Shown: piece after piece, positions 28,320 through 37,908 of the stretch
Position numbering within the stretch: the first letter of the stretch is position 1
How the letters are laid out: each line of letters starts with the position of its first letter
NCBI GenBank assembly: GCA_026692865.1
Contig: JAPLNI010000059.1
Span: forward strand, 62,001-126,000
DNA length: 64,000 nucleotides
Direction: 5' to 3'
DNA from: Planctomycetota bacterium
GTDB taxonomy: Bacteria; Planctomycetota; Planctomycetia; Pirellulales; Pirellulaceae
Notes under the pieces: generated by a model
Told to the model about the DNA's origin: nothing
Database searches by the model: none
What the model saw: the letters and a program-made list of their open reading frames with translations, nothing else
Position numbers and translations under genes: made by a program

Positions 28320-28676
28320 ATGCGTACTCGTAAGGGTTCAGCTCGTCGTCAGTCAAAACGACGTTTATTTCAACGTGCCGAGGGTTATGTAGGCGGTCGT
28401 CGCAGGTTACTGCGAACGATGAAGGAAAACTTGGTCCGCGCGGGTCGATTCGCTTATCGCGATCGACGCGTCAAGCGACGTGAGTTTCGACGTCTTTGGA
28501 TTATCCGTATTAACGCCGCCTCGCGTATGCACGGTCTGCGATACAGCCAATTTATCGCAGGTCTAATCAAGGCTCAAATCGAACTTGACCGAAAGCAACT
28601 CGCCGAAATGGCTGTCAACGATCCAGCAGGATTCGAGACCGTCATCGCTTCGGTTAAGCAAGCTTTAGGTAAGTAG
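28320..28676 (+). CDS. rplT: 50S ribosomal protein L20
   Basis: A 118-residue basic protein with the standard L20 sequence: [15 protein letters not shown] at the N-terminus, [17 protein letters not shown], and [20 protein letters not shown] in the globular part. It is an early-binding assembly protein of the large subunit. It sits 244 nt behind rpmI, an unusually long gap filled by a palindromic repeat. Confidence 0.97.
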   Translation: MRTRKGSARRQSKRRLFQRAEGYVGGRRRLLRTMKENLVRAGRFAYRDRRVKRREFRRLWIIRINAASRMHGLRYSQFIAGLIKAQIELDRKQLAEMAVNDPAGFETVIASVKQALGK

Positions 28677-28724
28677 ATTTTAGTAGTCAGTAGTCGGTGG
28701 CTAGTTGCTGATTGTTTTTGTGTT

Positions 28725-28813
28725 AGCCCTGATAAGGGCGACAGCTTACTTGCCGGGGACGGCAGTCCCCGGTGCCAAGGATTGATGAAGTTGAGCCCCG
28801 ACAGGGGCGACAG
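28725..28813. repeat. AGCCCCGACAGGGGCGACAG repeat pair with a GGGGAC palindrome
   Basis: Two copies of the same 20-mer (28725-28744 slightly diverged as AGCCCTGATAAGGGCGACAG, and 28794-28813) flank an 8-bp palindrome CCGGGGAC/GTCCCCGG at 28753-28772. The block lies between rplT and pheS. Each piece can form a small hairpin. Confidence 0.7.
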
Positions 28814-28877
28814 CGCGTCCCGACTATGTTCTTTCGGTTGCTTGGCAGGAATCTCACCCTGTTTTTTGTTGTTAGTT

Positions 28878-29939
28878 ATGTCACTCGCAGACTTCACATC
28901 GAGCCTCGATTCGCTACTGGTTGCTGCTGAGAAATCGCTAGGACTGGTCGCTGATGAAGCTGGTCTTGAGGAGCTGCGAGTCCTCTACACGGGTGCCAAA
29001 AACGGACAGTTGAAATCGATCCAAAAGGGAATGGGGAGTTTGTCTTCGGACGAACGACCTGCCGCGGGAAAGAAATTCAACGAAGTGCGAGATTCAGTTC
29101 AAGCTGCGATCGATAATGCTGCTGCAAGAATCTCAGGCGGCAGCTTAGTTGGTGCTTCGCCGAAGTCTAGCGGCACAAAAAAATCAGTTCCACCAATCGA
29201 CCCCACGCTGCCTGGTGTGAGACCGCGACTTGGACGGCTTCATCCGATCACTCAGACAATCGAAGATCTCAAAGAGATCATGGGACGGCTCGGCTTCTCG
29301 GCGACGGAAGGCCCTGAGATTGAAGATACGTGGCATAACTTTGTCGCGTTGAATATCCCTGAAGATCATCCGGCTCGTGATCCACTCGATAATTTCTATT
29401 TGGCCACAGCAGGTAAAAACGCGTCCGATCCAACCGCTTTAGATGCAAAGCTTTTGCGAAGCCAAACCAGTACTGTTCAAATTCGAGCGATGGAATCGCA
29501 GAAGCCACCGCTAAGAATCATTTCACTCGGACGAGTTTATCGCCCTGACGAAGCCGATGCGACACACTTTCCGATGTTCCATCAAATGGAAGGGCTCTGG
29601 ATTGATACTTCGGTATCAATGGCTCAACTAAAGAGCGTTCTTCGAATGTTTGCGACAAGCTATCTCGGCGGCGATGTTACGATTCGGTTTCGTCCATCGT
29701 TCTTCCCGTTCACCGAGCCAAGCGTCGAGGTTGACTACTTTTGGAACGATCAGTGGATCGAATTTGGTGGCGCTGGAATGGTCGATCCGAACGTCTTGAA
29801 AGCGGTCGGATATGATCCCGAAGAAATGTCCGGATTTGCATTTGGGCTTGGTGTCGAACGACTATGTATGCGTCGATACGGTATCACCGACATTCGCGAT
29901 CTGTTTCGAAGTGACGTACGATTTTTAAGGCAGTTCTAA
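28878..29939 (+). CDS. pheS: phenylalanyl-tRNA synthetase alpha subunit
   Basis: A 353-residue class II aminoacyl-tRNA synthetase catalytic subunit (alpha2beta2 enzyme). An N-terminal coiled-coil (about 1-90) is followed by HPITQTIEDLKEIMGRLGF, the class II motif 1 region (GPEIEDTWHNF), motif 2 (FPMFHQMEGLWID), and motif 3 (GFAFGLGVERLCMRRYGI). I chose the ATG at 28878 (MSLADFTSSL); an upstream ATG at 28782 would translate the repeat block. pheT starts 4 nt after its stop. Confidence 0.97.
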   Translation: MSLADFTSSLDSLLVAAEKSLGLVADEAGLEELRVLYTGAKNGQLKSIQKGMGSLSSDERPAAGKKFNEVRDSVQAAIDNAAARISGGSLVGASPKSSGTKKSVPPIDPTLPGVRPRLGRLHPITQTIEDLKEIMGRLGFSATEGPEIEDTWHNFVALNIPEDHPARDPLDNFYLATAGKNASDPTALDAKLLRSQTSTVQIRAMESQKPPLRIISLGRVYRPDEADATHFPMFHQMEGLWIDTSVSMAQLKSVLRMFATSYLGGDVTIRFRPSFFPFTEPSVEVDYFWNDQWIEFGGAGMVDPNVLKAVGYDPEEMSGFAFGLGVERLCMRRYGITDIRDLFRSDVRFLRQF

Positions 29940-29943
29940 TTCG

Positions 29944-31980
29944 ATGCTAGTTTCTTGGGAATGGCTTACTCAATACGTTGATATCGACTTGTCGCCGGAC
30001 GATATGGCGAACCGATTTGCGTTGTCGGGATTGAATCATGAATCGACCACCAAAGTGGGACCGGATTTCGTTATCGATTTAGAAGTCACCAGTAACCGCG
30101 GCGACTGCTTGGGGCACATCGGAGTGGCTCGCGAGGCTTCGGTTCTTTTGAGCACTCCACTTCGAATTCCAGCGCCGATTGTTTCGCCAGCTTCGGTAGA
30201 CGCGGCTCAGACAAGCAGCCTTATCAAACTATCGAACCGTTTCGAAACAGGTTGCCCGCGGTACACAGGAAAAGTAATTCGTGGCGTAAAGGTCGCTCCA
30301 AGTCCGGCTTGGATGCAACGACGTTTAACCGCGATCGGCGTCAAACCAGTCAACAACATTGTTGATGCGACTAACTATGTCATGTTCGAATGTGGGCAGC
30401 CACTTCATGCCTTCGATCTGTCCAAGATTCGTGGAAGTGAGATTGTCGTTCGCCCTGCTGAAGCGAAAGAAAAGTTCATCGCCATCGATCATCGCACCTA
30501 TGAACTCGATCCATCGATGGTCGTGATAGCCGATGCCGAACGAGCAATCGCACTGGGTGGCGTGATGGGTGGCGAAGATTCCGAAGTAAGCGAATCGACG
30601 GTGGACCTTCTGATCGAAGCTGCCGATTTTACCCCGCTCGCGATTCGACGCGCTGCACGCAAGCTCCGATTGCATTCGCCTGCTTCCTATCGTTTCGAGC
30701 GACGTGTGAACTCTGAAGGGTTGCTGTGGGCTGCCGAGCGTTGCTGTCAGTTGATTGTTGAAATGGCTGGCGGAAAGGCTACCTCCGGGTTCGTGGACTC
30801 GGCTCCTCAAAACAAAACGCAGATGCCTGAAGTTATCCTTCGCAAACAACGAATCATCGACGTGCTGGGAATTGCAATTCCTTGGAAACGCTCGCTAGAT
30901 ATTCTCTCTGCACTTGGCTGCGTGATCGCATCGAAGAATGATGAGAAGGCAACAGTTGTTGCGCCACCGTTTCGTTTGGATCTAGGTCGTGAAGTAGACC
31001 TGATTGAAGAAATCGCACGAATGAATGGCTACGAAAAGATTCCCGAAGACGCAGTCGTCCCCATCTTTGTTTCCGCGCGACGAGACAAAGACGTCATGCT
31101 CCAACGAGTTCGCTCTGTAGCGACGGCAGCGGGCTACGATGAGGCTCTCACGGCCAGCGTAGTCAACAAGCAAGCCTCCTCGTTGATCTCCCCTTGGACT
31201 GCTCTTCCGCCTTTGATGACACAAGTTCAACTGCTCGAAGGAGCAACGTTCTTGCGTCGATCGATCGTGCCAAGTCTCATTCAAGCGTACCAAAATAACC
31301 AGAGCCAACAGAACCGAGATGCATGTTTGTTTGAAACGGCGCTGGTCTATTTGCCAAGTGCTGATAGCAAGGGACTACCGACACAGCAAAACACACTCGC
31401 GTGGGTTGGAACTGGGAGCAGTCGCGATTCCAAAGGGATGATCGAAGAGATTGTTCGGCGTGTTGCGCATGGGCAAGTATTGACGACCGAAGAAGATTAC
31501 GCCGATCCATGTGTTGCTGATAACACGGGCGTTCGCGTTCTGTGTGATGGTCGAATGTTAGCGTGGTACGGAAACGTATCACGGTCCGTGCGGAGTACCC
31601 TGAAGCTCGATCAAGACCTCACGTTCGGCGAATTGAACTTGGACTTGTTGCAAGAGTTCTTGCTCACGATTCCACGATTGAAACCAATCGTTCCTTATCC
31701 AGCGATTCAACGCGATTTGAATTTCATTCTCGACGAGTCCGTGCGCTGGGGTTCGCTGTCTCAAGTCGTTCACAACTCCGCTGGTGAATTGCTGACCGAT
31801 TGCATCTATCGAGAAACTTATCGCGATGCAGAGAAAGACGGCGAAGGCAAGAAACGAGTGTTGCTAAGCTTGATCCTTCAAAGCCCGACTCAAACCCTCA
31901 CCGGTCAACAAGCCGATGACGTCGTCGCAAAAGTCTTGAAAGCAACCAAAGAATCTTTCGACGCGGCGATAGTTGCTTAG
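29944..31980 (+). CDS. pheT: phenylalanyl-tRNA synthetase beta subunit, short form without tRNA-binding domain
   Basis: A 678-residue PheT, about 110 residues shorter than the usual 790. The N-terminal start ([20 protein letters not shown]) runs straight from GLNHEST into [20 protein letters not shown]. The EMAPII-type OB-fold tRNA-binding domain normally inserted between these two blocks is missing. B3/B4 editing domain, B5 domain, catalytic-like core and the C-terminal ferredoxin-fold anticodon-binding domain ([12 protein letters not shown] onward, about 580-675) are all present. Coupling to pheS (4-nt gap) supports function. The absence is clean, not a frameshift. Confidence 0.95.
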   Translation: MLVSWEWLTQYVDIDLSPDDMANRFALSGLNHESTTKVGPDFVIDLEVTSNRGDCLGHIGVAREASVLLSTPLRIPAPIVSPASVDAAQTSSLIKLSNRFETGCPRYTGKVIRGVKVAPSPAWMQRRLTAIGVKPVNNIVDATNYVMFECGQPLHAFDLSKIRGSEIVVRPAEAKEKFIAIDHRTYELDPSMVVIADAERAIALGGVMGGEDSEVSESTVDLLIEAADFTPLAIRRAARKLRLHSPASYRFERRVNSEGLLWAAERCCQLIVEMAGGKATSGFVDSAPQNKTQMPEVILRKQRIIDVLGIAIPWKRSLDILSALGCVIASKNDEKATVVAPPFRLDLGREVDLIEEIARMNGYEKIPEDAVVPIFVSARRDKDVMLQRVRSVATAAGYDEALTASVVNKQASSLISPWTALPPLMTQVQLLEGATFLRRSIVPSLIQAYQNNQSQQNRDACLFETALVYLPSADSKGLPTQQNTLAWVGTGSSRDSKGMIEEIVRRVAHGQVLTTEEDYADPCVADNTGVRVLCDGRMLAWYGNVSRSVRSTLKLDQDLTFGELNLDLLQEFLLTIPRLKPIVPYPAIQRDLNFILDESVRWGSLSQVVHNSAGELLTDCIYRETYRDAEKDGEGKKRVLLSLILQSPTQTLTGQQADDVVAKVLKATKESFDAAIVA

Positions 31981-32087
31981 AAAGCCGCTTTCAAGCGATG
32001 CTAAGCATCCTAGAGCGAATCTCTTTTGCGTGTGATAGAATGGCAGCGGGTTAATTCGTTTGCAAAATTCACCAGACAGTACCTCAA

Positions 32088-33086
32088 GTGTCGCAAGTAT
32101 CCAGTACGCAAAACTCTCGACCCTGGATACTGTTGGCTGCATTTCTTATCGTTGTGGTTGGTAGTCATTTATTACTTCTGGTTTACAACCGTTTTATCTT
32201 TTCGATGTTACCTACGGCGGTTGCGTCTTGGTTTACCCACATTGTTGGCTCCGCTTACAATTTTCAAAATGCCGCATACTTAGGCCTTGCGATTTGGGTT
32301 GCAATCCGTTGCACAATTGCAAACAAAAAGACTTTTTTTGTGCCTTGCGTGCTGATGCTGATAGCAGGCGTATCACCAGCCATGGAATGGATTGTTGCAA
32401 GCTTTTCTTGGACTTCCGTAGATTTTTTTCCAGTGTTCGCTTTCGGAGGATGGTCTTTCTGCATACGGACAATCGTCCACTACGCGATCATGTTTTCTTT
32501 GGTTTTTCGTGCGGTTGGGATTTGCCTTGCACCAATACGCGAAACATCAACTCCGAAACCATTGACTATCTCGGTTCTTATGGGATTAACGGGGGTCCTG
32601 GCATGTTCCTTCGCGGTTGATATGTGGATCGCGCGACAACAATCTAGCTCGTTTTCAATGCAGTCGGCGATCATGTCGTTACCATCAGTAATGACCTCGA
32701 TGATTCTCGGATACGCTGCAACAGCGACACTTGTTCTCGGGGCAATTCTGCTGTGGATTCCCAATCGAGCTTGCCGACTTTTGGGGATGCTGTGTATGGG
32801 TATTTGGATACTGGTCACTATTGCGACTGGCTTCTTGTATTATCTCGTGGTCTTACCGGCATTTAAGCAAGAGATCGATAAGTTGGGCACCTCAAATGGG
32901 ACCGTTGTGTTTTCCCATAGTCCTTCAATACTTGTGCTTGTTGGTCAAAATGCAGTCACGTTTGTTTCGACTTGCGCTGCCGTAGGCCTGTTTCACTTTG
33001 CCGGTTATCGATGGGATCGCAAGCAGCCATCATGCGATGGTAATTCAGTTCCTCAAGAACCGATCTCATTTACGGATATTGATTAA
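32088..33086 (+). CDS. hypothetical multi-span membrane protein
   Basis: A 332-residue integral membrane protein with about eight hydrophobic segments (for example WILLAAFLIVVVGSHLLLLV, MGIWILVTIATGFLYYLVV). Starts at GTG 32088. No catalytic motif or family is recognised. It is followed 24 nt later by a small zinc-ribbon gene on the same strand, which may be co-transcribed. Confidence 0.7.
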   Translation: MSQVSSTQNSRPWILLAAFLIVVVGSHLLLLVYNRFIFSMLPTAVASWFTHIVGSAYNFQNAAYLGLAIWVAIRCTIANKKTFFVPCVLMLIAGVSPAMEWIVASFSWTSVDFFPVFAFGGWSFCIRTIVHYAIMFSLVFRAVGICLAPIRETSTPKPLTISVLMGLTGVLACSFAVDMWIARQQSSSFSMQSAIMSLPSVMTSMILGYAATATLVLGAILLWIPNRACRLLGMLCMGIWILVTIATGFLYYLVVLPAFKQEIDKLGTSNGTVVFSHSPSILVLVGQNAVTFVSTCAAVGLFHFAGYRWDRKQPSCDGNSVPQEPISFTDID

Positions 33087-33110
33087 TTTGATTGTGAGAT
33101 AGTTGTTGAG

Positions 33111-33299
33111 ATGCCTGTAAAGCGTATTCGGAGCAAGTGTTGCGATCGATGCAAGAAGAACGAAGATGTCCTTTATCGCGTTCGCATCGATGAGTCGCGT
33201 GCCTGGATTTTTGTTTGTCCCGATTGTCTCGAGCAGGTGAAGCCAGGCAACTCGTTTTACCAATATGGTGGGACTTGGAAGAGTAAGAAACGCCACTGA
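33111..33299 (+). CDS. small zinc-ribbon-like protein
   Basis: A 62-residue basic protein with two Cys pairs, CDRCKK near residue 10 and CPDC near residue 37, spaced like a zinc ribbon. Between them is the strand-rich stretch VLYRVRIDESRAWIFV. The C-terminus is Lys-rich. I recognise no named family; the arrangement suggests a small zinc-binding nucleic-acid or adaptor protein. Good composition and the intact Cys pairs support a real gene. Confidence 0.75.
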   Translation: MPVKRIRSKCCDRCKKNEDVLYRVRIDESRAWIFVCPDCLEQVKPGNSFYQYGGTWKSKKRH

Positions 33300-33482
33300 T
33301 GCGAGAGGCTGGGGCAAAGATACCGTAGAATGGGACCCCCGTCCCGTACAATGACTTGGATATGTTGTTCATCGTCCTATAGTATAATTCCCGAACCGAG
33401 TGTGACTTTCGAAGCTCGATCTTGCAAATGACGCGTTCTTTTTTGTTAGTGTGGTTCATAAAAGCTTAACCGCAGGATTCTT

Positions 33483-36191
33483 TTGAGCGATTCAAAAATC
33501 GACAGCTTATCTATCTTTGTCACCGGTGCTACGGGTTATGTCGGAGGACGGCTCGTACCAGCGTTGCTTCGCGGAGGCTACAAGGTTCGTTGTCTGGCAC
33601 GCGAACCGCGTAAGCTGGCCGAGCGACCTTGGCGTAACGATCCGAACGTGGATGTGGTGACTGGCGACCTTACAAACGTTGACGAACTTGTCGAACAGTT
33701 GCAAGGGTTTTCGGTCGCTTACTTTCTTGTTCATTCGATGGAAGCATCGGGTGGAAAGTATGCTCAGCGGGACCTTCTGCTTGCTTCGAATTTTGCTCGG
33801 GCTGCGAAGATCGCTGGCGTTGAGCGGATCATTTATCTTGGCGGCCTAGGGGAGCTTGGTGACGGGCTGAGTCAGCACTTGCGGTCGCGACGTGAAGTCG
33901 AAGAAACGCTTGGATCAACTGGAGTTCCAGTGACAACGTTTCGCGCGGCCATGATCATCGGGTCTGGATCGGCTTCCTTCGAAATCCTTCGTTATCTGGT
34001 AGAGCGATTGCCGGTGATGGTGACTCCTTCGTGGGTTACGACCGAGTCACAGCCGGTTGCGATAAGCGACGTTCTGCATTGGCTTGTTAAATGTTTGGAA
34101 GTTCCCGAGACAGTTGGCAAGACTCTGGAAATTGGTGGAGCCGACATTTTGCCGTATCGCGAGCTGATGCGAATCATGGCAGAGGAGCTGCACATCCCGA
34201 AAAGATGGATTGTGCCTGTTCCGATTCTCACTCCGAAGTTGAGTTCTCTGTGGATCAGTCTTGTCACGCCGGTTTCTTATAAAATCGCACGCCCACTTGC
34301 TGAAGGTCTTCGCAATCGCGTTGTCGTCACCGATGACAAAACGCAGCGATTGATGCCTCATGAAGCACTCGGAGTCAGAGACGCGATCAAGCGTGCGCTG
34401 CATAAAATCGAATTGAATGAAGTTGAGACGCGTTGGACCGTTGCTGGGCCAATCTTGGGGGATCCGCATTGGGCTGGCGGGAAGGTCTTCACGGACCAAC
34501 GCTCAGTCATGATCAACGCAGATACGGCTTCAGTTTTCGCTGCCGTCTGTCGTATCGGTGGAGGTAACGGATGGTACGCAGGTGATATCTTATGGCGCAT
34601 TCGCGGTTGGATGGACACGGTCGTTGGAGGCCCGGGACTAAGGCGCGGTAGACGCGATAGCGAACGAGTCGAATTTGGTGAAGCACTCGATTTCTGGCGC
34701 GTTGTTGGCATCGATCGAGATCGATCTTTGTCGCTGCTTGCGGAGATGAAGTTGCCTGGCGTTGCGATGCTGAACTTCAATCTGAAGCCTGAGTCGGATA
34801 ATTCTAAAGGCGATAATCCAAAAGGTAATAATTCAAAGGGCGACAGAGTTCGCACCCAGTTGACGATGACGGCGCGATACCGGCCGAGGGGGTTGTTGGG
34901 AATCCTATATTGGTATGCAGTGGTGCCGCTGCATAACATTGTGTTCGGAGGGATGTTGAAGGGGATAAGGAAAGCGGCGGAGAAGTCTCGATTGAATATC
35001 GCAAATTTAGTTCTAGAATCGGCTGAATCGACATCTTCTTCGTTGGTGCGGGCACCGGTCCCGGGCTACGGCAGAGCTCGACTGTGGCTCGGAATTTCGG
35101 GAGTCGGTACGATGGTGACGCTCGCTGCGGCGGCACTGACTTTTGGCATTATTCCCAGTTTTATGCCCGCTAGGACGGCTGGTTTGGGTGCACAGATAGC
35201 AGGGCTAGCTGGGTTCTTCGCTTTGTACATGCTTATTCAGCTCCCATTTGATTTTTTAGGCGGCTACTGGCTTCCTAAGGGTTATGGGCGGTCGCATCCA
35301 CCCTTGGGAACCTTTGTGGTCAATTTACTGCGTGGCATGTTAACTCACGGGGCTTTATTGATACTCGCGGCGACACTTATCATGATTGCGGGCGGATACG
35401 CTGGCAGGATCGGTTTGATGGTTGCGGGTATGTTCATCGCGCTATCTCTACTCCAGTTGCGTACGCAAATTGCATCCATCATGTCGCGATTGGATCTTGA
35501 TCCGGAGCCATCAAGACCAGGTTCACCCGCCGAGCAACTCGAAGTCATCGACGTACACTGTGACGACGAAGGTTTTACTGGTGGAATTACCGGAGTATTT
35601 CAACCAAGAGCCCAGCTATTCCCAGCTCGTTGGCGAGAAGTTTTGGATACTGAAGGCGTTGATTTAGCGATAGCTCGAAGAAGGTTGGCGGTGAAATCTG
35701 GGAGTTGGTTGCGTGGTAGAGTTGTCGCACTAATGTTCACCGCAATTGGATTGATCTTTGCATCATTTATGGTTGCGACAGCCGATCTGGGTACCGGTTC
35801 GGGAACGATTCAGTTTAGCCTTTGGTTTAGCTTGTGGTCATTCTTGGGGCTTCTGACTTTGCCGACTCTAAGCCGACAAGGCGTGATCGAGATAGATGAA
35901 CGAGTACAAGCCGAAGGATACCCGACATCCCTAATGCGAGTGGTAACGGAAAGACTGGATCGATTGCAGGATGGAGAACCCGTGCGTCCGTCATTAGTCG
36001 AGACAATCTTTCATCCGGTTCCTAGCGTCGAAAACCGGTTCGAAGGGCCTCGGTCCCATCAGATCATTGGTTATTGGGATGCGGCTCGCACCTCGATTTA
36101 CATCAGCGTTGCAGGTTTGGGGCTTTTGGGGCGAGCTGTCCACTGCAATTGTGGTCGCCCATCGTTGTGGGTTTTCTTACCGACTGACTAA
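33483..36191 (+). CDS. SDR (NmrA-like) + DUF2867 + polytopic membrane domain fusion
   Basis: A 902-residue protein starting at TTG 33483. Residues about 8-290 are an NAD(P)-binding Rossmann domain (FVTGATGYVGGRLVPALL) of the atypical SDR group. Residues about 320-510 match DUF2867 (GGGNGWYAGDILWRIRG, DFWRVVGI). A short low-complexity hinge (SDNSKGDNPKGNNSKGD) interrupts DUF2867 near 440-455. From about 540 the protein has at least six membrane segments. A soluble part there, SRQGVIEIDERVQAEGYP and later IFHPVPSVENRF, vaguely recalls the C-terminal half of M48 membrane peptidases, but no HExxH is present. Usual SDR-DUF2867 proteins are about 500 residues, so the membrane extension is unusual. 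Confidence 0.85.
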   Translation: MSDSKIDSLSIFVTGATGYVGGRLVPALLRGGYKVRCLAREPRKLAERPWRNDPNVDVVTGDLTNVDELVEQLQGFSVAYFLVHSMEASGGKYAQRDLLLASNFARAAKIAGVERIIYLGGLGELGDGLSQHLRSRREVEETLGSTGVPVTTFRAAMIIGSGSASFEILRYLVERLPVMVTPSWVTTESQPVAISDVLHWLVKCLEVPETVGKTLEIGGADILPYRELMRIMAEELHIPKRWIVPVPILTPKLSSLWISLVTPVSYKIARPLAEGLRNRVVVTDDKTQRLMPHEALGVRDAIKRALHKIELNEVETRWTVAGPILGDPHWAGGKVFTDQRSVMINADTASVFAAVCRIGGGNGWYAGDILWRIRGWMDTVVGGPGLRRGRRDSERVEFGEALDFWRVVGIDRDRSLSLLAEMKLPGVAMLNFNLKPESDNSKGDNPKGNNSKGDRVRTQLTMTARYRPRGLLGILYWYAVVPLHNIVFGGMLKGIRKAAEKSRLNIANLVLESAESTSSSLVRAPVPGYGRARLWLGISGVGTMVTLAAAALTFGIIPSFMPARTAGLGAQIAGLAGFFALYMLIQLPFDFLGGYWLPKGYGRSHPPLGTFVVNLLRGMLTHGALLILAATLIMIAGGYAGRIGLMVAGMFIALSLLQLRTQIASIMSRLDLDPEPSRPGSPAEQLEVIDVHCDDEGFTGGITGVFQPRAQLFPARWREVLDTEGVDLAIARRRLAVKSGSWLRGRVVALMFTAIGLIFASFMVATADLGTGSGTIQFSLWFSLWSFLGLLTLPTLSRQGVIEIDERVQAEGYPTSLMRVVTERLDRLQDGEPVRPSLVETIFHPVPSVENRFEGPRSHQIIGYWDAARTSIYISVAGLGLLGRAVHCNCGRPSLWVFLPTD

Positions 36192-36561
36192 CGAGATACA
36201 CATCAGCTGTCTTCACATCTAAGTGCCCTTCGGCGAATCGTAGTTCGCATGCACTAGGCGACCCGGTACAGTCATTCTAAGATCTGTATACCCACGATGC
36301 ATTTCCTTAGCGTGGATTATTCATATTGAGCCGCAAACGCTAGCCGCAACAGTGCTTCCCTGTAAGCTCGGGCACTGAAGTTCAATCTGAGGCCCTTAAA
36401 TAATCCGAGCTAGCATGCAATACGACCTCGATCTACGAGCCGCCTTAGCGGTTGTTTAATGGAAACGAAACTTCACGTAGTAAATCGCCAATTCAATTCA
36501 AAGTGGTGGAGCCGGTTTCGCTATTAGGGTGCGAATTCAAAAGTGAGAAACGTGAATAGCC
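36192..36561. other. gene-free stretch of 370 bp
   Basis: No gene is supported. A few short self-complementary words (for example CGCTAGC near 36345) and gene-like codon structure are absent. It presumably contains the promoter of the following membrane-protein gene. Confidence 0.4.
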
Positions 36562-37494
36562 ATGCAACCGCGATCGATATTCCAGTTCATTCCGTTACTC
36601 GTTCGTCTCTACGACCGATTCAACTCTGATAAACAGCAAGGCAGACTTGAGTATTGGACGGTTTGGTTTGCTGTAAGTGGTTTTCTTGTGCACCTTGCAC
36701 TCATAGCATTAGCGCGATCGGTACCGTCCTTGAATTCTGGTTTACTGTCGAACTTAGACCGTAACTACCTTCACGCGGTTTATACCCCGTTCAGCTTCAT
36801 TCTGTTCTACGAAGTTTTGCTGTTAGTATTTGCTCTGCCTCGGTCACACACAAGCGCGATTAGGATGCAATACGAAATCATGTCGCTGATCGTAATCCGC
36901 CGTGTTTTTAAAGACATTGGTGAGTTTCGTGATCCATCGACATGGTTGTCCCAAATCGATGCATCGACGATGGTTTTAATGGACATGGTCGCAGCCATCA
37001 TCATGTTCTCGCTAGTAGCTTTGTTTCGACGGGTCAGCCTCACCGTAAATCACTCGCCACCCCACGGGGATTTGCACAAGTTTATTGCGATCAAAAAATC
37101 GGTAGCCGTGCTACTTCTTGTTGTTTTGATTGGGCTCGCAACATATAACGTTTTTCACTGGGCTTCGGGTGTTCTTGCCACGTCGCATGCAACGGAAGGA
37201 GCGGCAAAGGATCTTGACTACTTTTTCTTTCCTGCATTCTTTGAGTTCATGATCTTCACAGACATCTTCCTCCTGATCATTTCAATTCCGTTTTTCGAAA
37301 GATATGAATACGTCATCCGTAATGCGGGGTTTGTAATTTCGACGGTCCTTCTGAGGTTCTCACTTTCCACGCCTAAGCCATATGATTTGGTAGTGGGACT
37401 TGTCGCTATCGTTTACGGCCTGTGTGTGCTAAGCGTGTTTTCATACGCTACGCACATACAATCCGATCGCATAAAAGACAGCCATGACCAATAG
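36562..37494 (+). CDS. hypothetical multi-span membrane protein
   Basis: A 310-residue integral membrane protein with about seven hydrophobic helices (WFAVSGFLVHLALIALA, FILFYEVLLLVFAL, KSVAVLLLVVLIGLATY, GLVAIVYGLCVLSVFSY). It has no recognised signature. Family unknown; it might be one of the conserved uncharacterised bacterial membrane proteins with a periplasm-facing Phe/Tyr cluster (LDYFFFPAFFEF). Confidence 0.7.
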   Translation: MQPRSIFQFIPLLVRLYDRFNSDKQQGRLEYWTVWFAVSGFLVHLALIALARSVPSLNSGLLSNLDRNYLHAVYTPFSFILFYEVLLLVFALPRSHTSAIRMQYEIMSLIVIRRVFKDIGEFRDPSTWLSQIDASTMVLMDMVAAIIMFSLVALFRRVSLTVNHSPPHGDLHKFIAIKKSVAVLLLVVLIGLATYNVFHWASGVLATSHATEGAAKDLDYFFFPAFFEFMIFTDIFLLIISIPFFERYEYVIRNAGFVISTVLLRFSLSTPKPYDLVVGLVAIVYGLCVLSVFSYATHIQSDRIKDSHDQ

Positions 37495-37519
37495 TCAAAT
37501 CTCAGCAAAGGAGGAATCG

Positions 37520-37621
37520 GTGAAACCATACTGGTCAACGGAAAGTGCCTCAAGGAAACGTACCGTAGGTCGACTCGCGGTCTTGGAATTTGCTTCCTTT
37601 TTAGTGCCGCAGGCACGATAG
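37520..37621 (+). CDS. possible small gene, 33 codons
   Basis: A GTG-started frame (VKPYWSTESASRKRTVG onward) sits behind a perfect AAAGGAGG ribosome-binding site at about 37508-37515. It is basic and has no recognised domain. The stop comes after FLVPQAR. It might be a genuine small peptide or the truncated beginning of a lost gene. Confidence 0.25.
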   Translation: MKPYWSTESASRKRTVGRLAVLEFASFLVPQAR

Positions 37622-37908
37622 TTGCCTGCCCGAGACGACAGGACCGCAAAGGATCTAAGTGTATCAAGCCTCGGAAGAGCGATAGCATGTAACAAGTGTT
37701 GTGCCTACAACTTGAAAAAGTCTAAGCGAGATTGTGCCTCTTTCGGAAGTGTTTTGTTAACGTCTTGAGGCACTGGGCTTTGTCTTGGATAGAATTCGGT
37801 TATCGACTGAATACATGATCTTCAAGATTTTACCTCGATTTTTCTGCCCTCAAGACGCACTGGATCACTCAATTGCAATCCTCTGGAAATCGTCCAACAA
37901 TAGGCGGG
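37622..37908. other. intergenic region
   Basis: Nothing gene-like is seen apart from the short frame just before it. It must contain the start signals of the next membrane protein gene. Confidence 0.3.
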
